Shown here piece after piece: positions 59,382 through 64,000 of a DNA stretch of 64,000 bases. Each line of letters begins with the position of its first letter. Within the stretch, counting starts at the first letter, position 1. The stretch covers positions 1 to 64,000 of the forward strand of contig MCFE01000011.1 of assembly GCA_002104905.1 (NCBI GenBank), written 5' to 3'. This DNA comes from Basidiobolus meristosporus CBS 931.73. Taxonomy: Eukaryota > Basidiobolomycota > Basidiobolomycetes > Basidiobolales > Basidiobolaceae. The notes beneath the pieces were generated by a model. It had not been told where the DNA came from, ran no database searches, and saw only the letters and a list, made by a program, of their open reading frames with translations. The translations under genes were made by a program, and so were the position numbers.

Positions 59382-59509
59382 GGTGTATGTGATACTCGGA
59401 ACTTCCAAGCAATAGTCGACAATCGAGAGACTGGTAAATTTGGCAGGAAAGGAGGATAAGATCAATTTGGAGAAGATGATTTCTATGGCTGATGCGGCAG
59501 TAATTTCAT

Positions 59510-59517
59510 CTTTTATA
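59510..59517 (-). promoter_or_regulatory. TATA element of the cyclin gene
   Basis: TATAAAAG on the minus strand, 129 nt upstream of the ATG chosen for the cyclin. It argues against the longer reading frame. Confidence 0.5.
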
Positions 59518-59600
59518 CTTTTTGTATAATGGTGTGCAGTTATTGAGGCATACAGCCAAAATTTTACATTATCCGGATCCCTCAACCAAAGGGATCTCAT

Positions 59601-62600
59601 TCGCTCCCACTAAAACCATCTCGGTTTCGAGTGAGCTATTTGTACATATAGATAGGTAAGCAGTATTTTGGAAGACCCAGCGGGAAATGCTTGCTTCTGA
59701 CTGGTCCATAATCACACTCTCCAAAAGATCCGACTAGAAGGCAACCTTGACATACCGATTTCATTATTACCAGAAATCATGAATTAGGGGACCGCAATTA
59801 GCCAACTGCAATGGAGATAGTAACCACAACTCTTATGGTCATGATCGTGCTCGGAGTATCTGTCAGTGATACCTTCCAAAACCCTACTCTATTGATCCTA
59901 TTTTGAAGCTTAATATGTTTTTCCATGACGACATGTATTGTCATTGGCCCGACTTCTCTGAATGAGATAATATACATCTTCATTTGAAACCTAAGTAATC
60001 ACCGGAAACCTCCCTCAGATCAGGATGGTTTTTTGGGAGGGGGTGATTGGGCATCTCACCTATGACTTCCGCATTCGTAGGCTTAGATTGCAGATGAATG
60101 AGAAATTCGATTGGGGGCTGTGACTTCGGGCACCCTTGATCTTGGAGCCTCATGCGGAAACTATGCCTAACCCTATTCATGCACCTAACCCTGAAGCTCT
60201 ATTCATGATTAGAGCAAAAACCAATCGGTCAATCCCTCTCCAACACCGCCACTTTCACCTCAGAAATAGCCCGCAGGTGATACGTCTCGCTATTATTCTT
60301 AGCTTGCTTGGCTCCCTGGTGTTCCGCGGTAAAGGTACCAACCAGTGGTGGCCAAGGTATTTCCTGAATATGGTCAGGTTGGCTCTATTAGTGAACAAAG
60401 GCCTATTATGCTGGTCATACAAGAGAATAGATTGACGGTGATGTAGAGTTGAGGGATGCGACAAGCTGATACTGGTTTCCTCACCACCTAATTCGCCCGT
60501 TAATTCCTGCCTATCCAGGACAATGAGCAGGGGTGTATGAGGATCCGAGGGATCACCTCCATTGTGTTCTGGGGATCCTCGTTTTGTGAAATGCGTGCTG
60601 ATGCTCTTAGCTTGGTTACATTATTCTTGCCAAGGCTGTTCTATAATTTAAGAAGCTGTCACCATCATATCCATCTTGATAGGGACCGAAAATGGTCTAA
60701 TGTCTAGGCTATCTTATGTTTCCTACGATTTGAGTCAACCCACACCATTCGGAATCTTCAAGATCGTAGCTGAGATTATCTCTGTAACGTTCTTCAAGTT
60801 ACCGCTTGAATGGGCCATGAAGTTTGGAACTCATCTGATCTGTCATGGTCGAATGGTGTTCCAAAGATCCAACCTGGCTGCATAGACAGTGGCGTCTGAA
60901 TCTTCTATTTTTGTCTGCATCATGCCATGAAAATCCCACCGCTAGTAAACATGCTGGCTATGACTGCTAGTGCTCATCGTTGCAGCGGCGTTCCATAGCC
61001 TACATACACACCATAAGGAGTTGTCTCAATCGTAGAGTGAGCTCGGTTCAAAGTAGCAAATCCCATCACTCCACCGATATCATGGGACTCGACACGTTGC
61101 GGAAAAATACTGGATTTTCATGGTTTCCTGAATTCCGGATGGTGTTCCGGAACATACATGGAAATAAAGATCCATTGCGAGCGAAAGGGAATAAGGTTGT
61201 AATTGGTCAATCGCCATTCGCTGTTGGTCACCATCCTTGTTCACCACTCCTAATGGTGGGATGGTACTGGTCGAGCGAACGAGTATGCTCACATCCTAGA
61301 TGCCACGTCCTGTAATAGCAATAGTAGCGGTTCTTTTTCCAGTGATGTGTGTCAGTTATCCACGCGCGAGGACTGGCTCTATTTGTTCAAGAGGGTGGGT
61401 TCCATATCCGGTCCTAAATGTGTGCAACTGCACCGAGAGATTATGGATACTTTTGGCTGATCGCTTTTAGATAGATGATGCACAAACGATCATGGTGCGG
61501 CCTCCGGAGTCGGTCGTTCATGGATGGGTTGAGAGTAGGGTGCTTGAGGCTATGGCTTTGTCTCTGCAATGAAGGTTTAGGGTTCCTATTAGACCAGCAT
61601 CAAGTGACACTTCGGATAGATACCTGTTTCATGAAGCACCTGTTGTACCAGTGGGGATTTTGGAATGTAGAGCTTAGATGAATGTGAGTGGGATTGCAGA
61701 TCTCGCAGATTCATCCTACAAACAACCTGGATTTTACCGGAGTCTGATCCGAGCTAGAATGAGGAGTGGGTGTCTCCTGTTAGCATGTGTACTGCACAAA
61801 ATGGGTTGTATTGCCACTCGGTCAGCTTGGCGGTTTCTATTGATCGTATTTCGATTCTGGGTAAGCTTGATATGGATATGCTCTACGATAATGTTATCTC
61901 GCACTATATCCGTAGCTGAGTAGCTAAGCCCAAAGGCAGTCTTAAAAATGCGAACCATACTGGGCCAATCCTGGTTGGTTGGCCTATCACGTCTGGCTAA
62001 GTGACGAGTGGCCTAACATAAGACTTCCACTTGACTCCTCGATGCAAAGAGGTGGAACAAAGGCGCTAGTAGGTTGTGGAATCTCGCCACGTCTCAGAAT
62101 GCTTGGATTCCATTCTGTAAGATAGCGTTGTCCAATCAGATTTCATTCTCGAAGTGGATTCATTGGAGGACACAAAGCATTTTCTGTTTGGTAGAGAAGA
62201 CGATCTTTTCTGTCCCGAAAATCGAGTGGCTTGTAGCTCATCGCTTGCATTATCCGCAATGCTTCATTCCCATAATGGATCGGTGCGGAGATTCTTTGCC
62301 TTATTTTCCGCATTCTTTGAGGGCTAGAGCCATTCAGATCAAACCGCCTTGACTGCCAGTTGAAATGGTGAGAGAATTGAGCCACCGAATCCTTGATAAA
62401 GAAATCCCCCACAATAATCAAGGGGTATAGGTTAATTTGAGGGGCATTCCTTGGCATGTTTACTTTCTTGTTATAATACATGCGCCTTCCAAACAAGATT
62501 TAGCGAGATCAACCAAGTGCTGCAGAGTGGAGTGGCGACGCAGCATTGTTGATTTTCAATTAATATGACTCTTTTTTACAGGCACGTTGGGTGATGATAA

Positions 62601-62792
62601 GCGCCATTCAACCATTTGCATATATGCAAATATGCACATCATTTCTGAATGTGAGTGTTACTAGTGGACAACACATGTCAAATTTTATGGAGTTTTGCAA
62701 ATTGCGGTCTTAATGAAAGGATTCAACTGATTGATATAACTTTGTTTCTATTACCCCAAGAGACCTCCTGACCGTCAAGGCCACAAGGAAGC
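59601..62792. other. Gene-poor region with possible decayed mobile-element sequence
   Basis: About 3.2 kb with many overlapping, short and broken frames on both strands. The minus strand at about 60985-61300 looks faintly like gypsy-type reverse transcriptase (separate entry). A 117-codon minus-strand frame at 62143-62496 has an endonuclease-like phrase (PLIIVGDFFIKD), but nothing else supports a function. No tRNA or rRNA seen. Confidence 0.4.
60985..61300 (-). mobile_element. Possible degenerate gypsy-type reverse transcriptase fragment
   Basis: On the minus strand, RSTSTIPPLGVVNKDGDQQR resembles the STSPxGAPxxxVKKKDGxxR phrase of Ty3/gypsy reverse transcriptases. In another frame further on, TTPYGVYVGYGTPLQR recalls the TPYGxYEF...APATFQR phrase. 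Stops and frame changes separate the two, so it would be a dead relic. The similarity is weak and made by eye. Confidence 0.2.
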
Positions 62793-63694
62793 ATGACTTC
62801 TTCCCGTGATGAATATTTGGATACTTTAAAGCGTCTTTATTATACAGCCATGACTACCAAGAGTCTAGCTCTTGAGGGTGACGGTGAAACTACATACACG
62901 GAGACCAAGAGTTGTTTCGGTGGAAATCAACCGTTCCTTTTACGAAACGAAGATTGGCCTGTTTGTGGTCAGTGTGAAGCGCCAAGTAAGAACCAAAACC
63001 AGCGTAGATGCGATACACGACATATAGGCTAAACCTTATGTCTAGTGACTTTTTTCTTTCAAATTGATCTTGAGAAAGTCTCAAAAGAGCCCGAATTTAA
63101 AACAGCCACTGGTGGCGTCGGACTACTGCAACTTTTTGTATGCACTTCCGAGGATGGCTGCGAGTAGGTCTATGTTTGATAGGTGTGGGGGTTATGTATG
63201 CTCACCAAGACTTTTAACCTAGGACTTTTGAAGCATACAATGACGCTTCATTGGTGCGAATCCTCGCGCCTGAGCAGCTTGCTGCCTCAAAAGATTCCAC
63301 GAAGCTTCGAAAGTTTGAGCCTGAAGAAAGTAGTGAACAGTTTCCTCAGCATGACATTCAATATTGGTCCAAAGGGGGTGAAGACCTTCCTGCTCTAGAA
63401 GAGCTCACCAAAATATTGGAAGAGGCCAGCCTACCAATGATTGAATATGATGAAAACGAAGCAGATCCAGAGTTAGCCATGAGGGGAATCAAGTTGCTTG
63501 GTTGGCCGAATTGGGTACAATCTCCCGAGTACCAAGAGTGCCGCAAGTCGGGCTGTACTCAAATCATGAAGCTTTTAATGCAGGTCGAGGAGTCTGATGA
63601 TTTACCATTTATGTGGGGCGATGCTGGTACTGCCTATCTACAACAGTGTCCAGAGCATAAAGATAGCCTGGCATTTGTATGGCAATGCTGCTAA
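62793..63694 (+). CDS. DUF1963 family protein
   Basis: Three exons (62793-62985, 63046-63163, 63223-63694), 260 aa, with introns of 60 and 59 nt. The protein reads CFGGNQPFLLRNEDWPVCGQ, then TFFFQIDLEKV, LLQLFVCTSEDGCE, and near the end LGWPNWVQSPEY, MKLLMQVEESDDLPFMWGDA and GTAYL. This series (KFGG-PxxP...W..C, FFxQIDL, GGxPxWxQ, LLxQxxS...WGDAG) is the DUF1963/YwqG pattern. The paired Cys residues around 58-61 and in the middle are kept. The biochemical role of the family is not established; it is soluble and probably cytosolic. Start is the first ATG of the frame. Confidence 0.88.
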
Positions 63695-64000
63695 TTTTCC
63701 TACTGCTACTACCACTGATATAAAGCTAAACCATTTGCGTCAGTGTACCAATGCGCCTATTTATTTCTCCACGAATTTTGAGAAGTTGGCCTTTGTGATA
63801 CAATCTAGTACAAGAGGTCCGATGTTACTGAGGCTAGTTTTTTGGAGATGGGTTTTATGGGTATAATACAAGTGAAGTTTTTGAGGAGTTTAGCGTTTTA
63901 GCAAGAATCTCCAACCTAGCATGGCGGCTTTCCTGGCTAAACCTGGGGTCATCATAGCCACCAAAGGAATACGCAAAGGTACCAAAAGCTTGTGTATCCC
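63695..64000. other. 3' flank of the DUF1963 gene
   Basis: About 300 bases to the window edge. A short frame overlaps the 3' end of the gene and is likely chance. No clear poly(A) signal or new gene start is seen. Confidence 0.4.

Noticed and set aside
58560-59600. Longer 346-aa version of the cyclin
   Set aside because: The N-terminal 73-codon extension contains a TATAAAAG promoter element and is unlike cyclin N-termini; the shorter start at 59381 is preferred.

Overview
The window is nuclear DNA of a filamentous fungus. Genes carry many short spliceosomal introns (41-70 nt, GTAAGT-like donors, CTAAC/CTGAA-like branch sites, TAG/CAG acceptors). Gene content is eukaryotic (calmodulin, MIF tautomerase, MAPK-phosphatase, F-box/ankyrin protein, PHO80-type cyclin, mitochondrial EF-P), and intergenic DNA is long and AT-rich with decayed repeats. 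The intron style, large gaps and the presence of MIF and mitochondrial EF-P would fit an early-diverging (non-Dikarya) fungus, for example an entomophthoroid or Basidiobolus-like genome. That placement is an inference and not proven here.

Layout. 1-714: 5' part of an ABCF-type ATPase running off the left edge (minus). 715-8122: gene-poor DNA with one repeat copy. 8123-29089: one giant nine-exon nonribosomal peptide synthetase (NRPS) of about 6834 residues, with six complete adenylation-thiolation-condensation modules (one per 3.3-kb exon), a truncated condensation domain in front and a condensation domain at the end instead of a thioesterase. 30182-31324: secreted protein with two fasciclin domains. 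31602-32004 (minus): two-exon MIF-family tautomerase. 32-38 kb: mostly gene-poor, with one small TATA-associated ORF. 38.5-43.0 kb: a roughly 0.7-kb inverted repeat whose arms flank a dual-specificity phosphatase gene. 43.5-45.5 kb: a cluster of nested LTR-like repeats. 45928-46886 (minus): six-exon mitochondrial EF-P. 47-50 kb: several small, uncertain genes. 50596-51178: calmodulin. 52315-53049 (minus): F-box/ankyrin protein. 54074-55478: DUF262-type protein. 56530-58192: Git1-like glycerophosphodiester permease, convergent with a PHO80-like cyclin (58560-59381, minus). 62793-63694: DUF1963 protein.

How the parts relate. The NRPS is the centrepiece. Its condensation and thiolation domains resemble fungal ferrichrome (siderophore) synthetases. 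By hand alignment, the substrate pockets of its last three A domains are nearly the same while the first three differ. That pattern suits a cyclic hexapeptide with three identical residues, as in ferrichrome. A phase-0 intron sits at the same residue of every condensation domain, so exon equals module, which suggests growth by tandem duplication of an intron-bounded unit. No ornithine monooxygenase or siderophore transporter lies beside it, so the product is inferred and not shown. The permease/cyclin pair is a second possible functional pairing (phosphate metabolism). The remaining genes look like unrelated housekeeping or regulatory loci.
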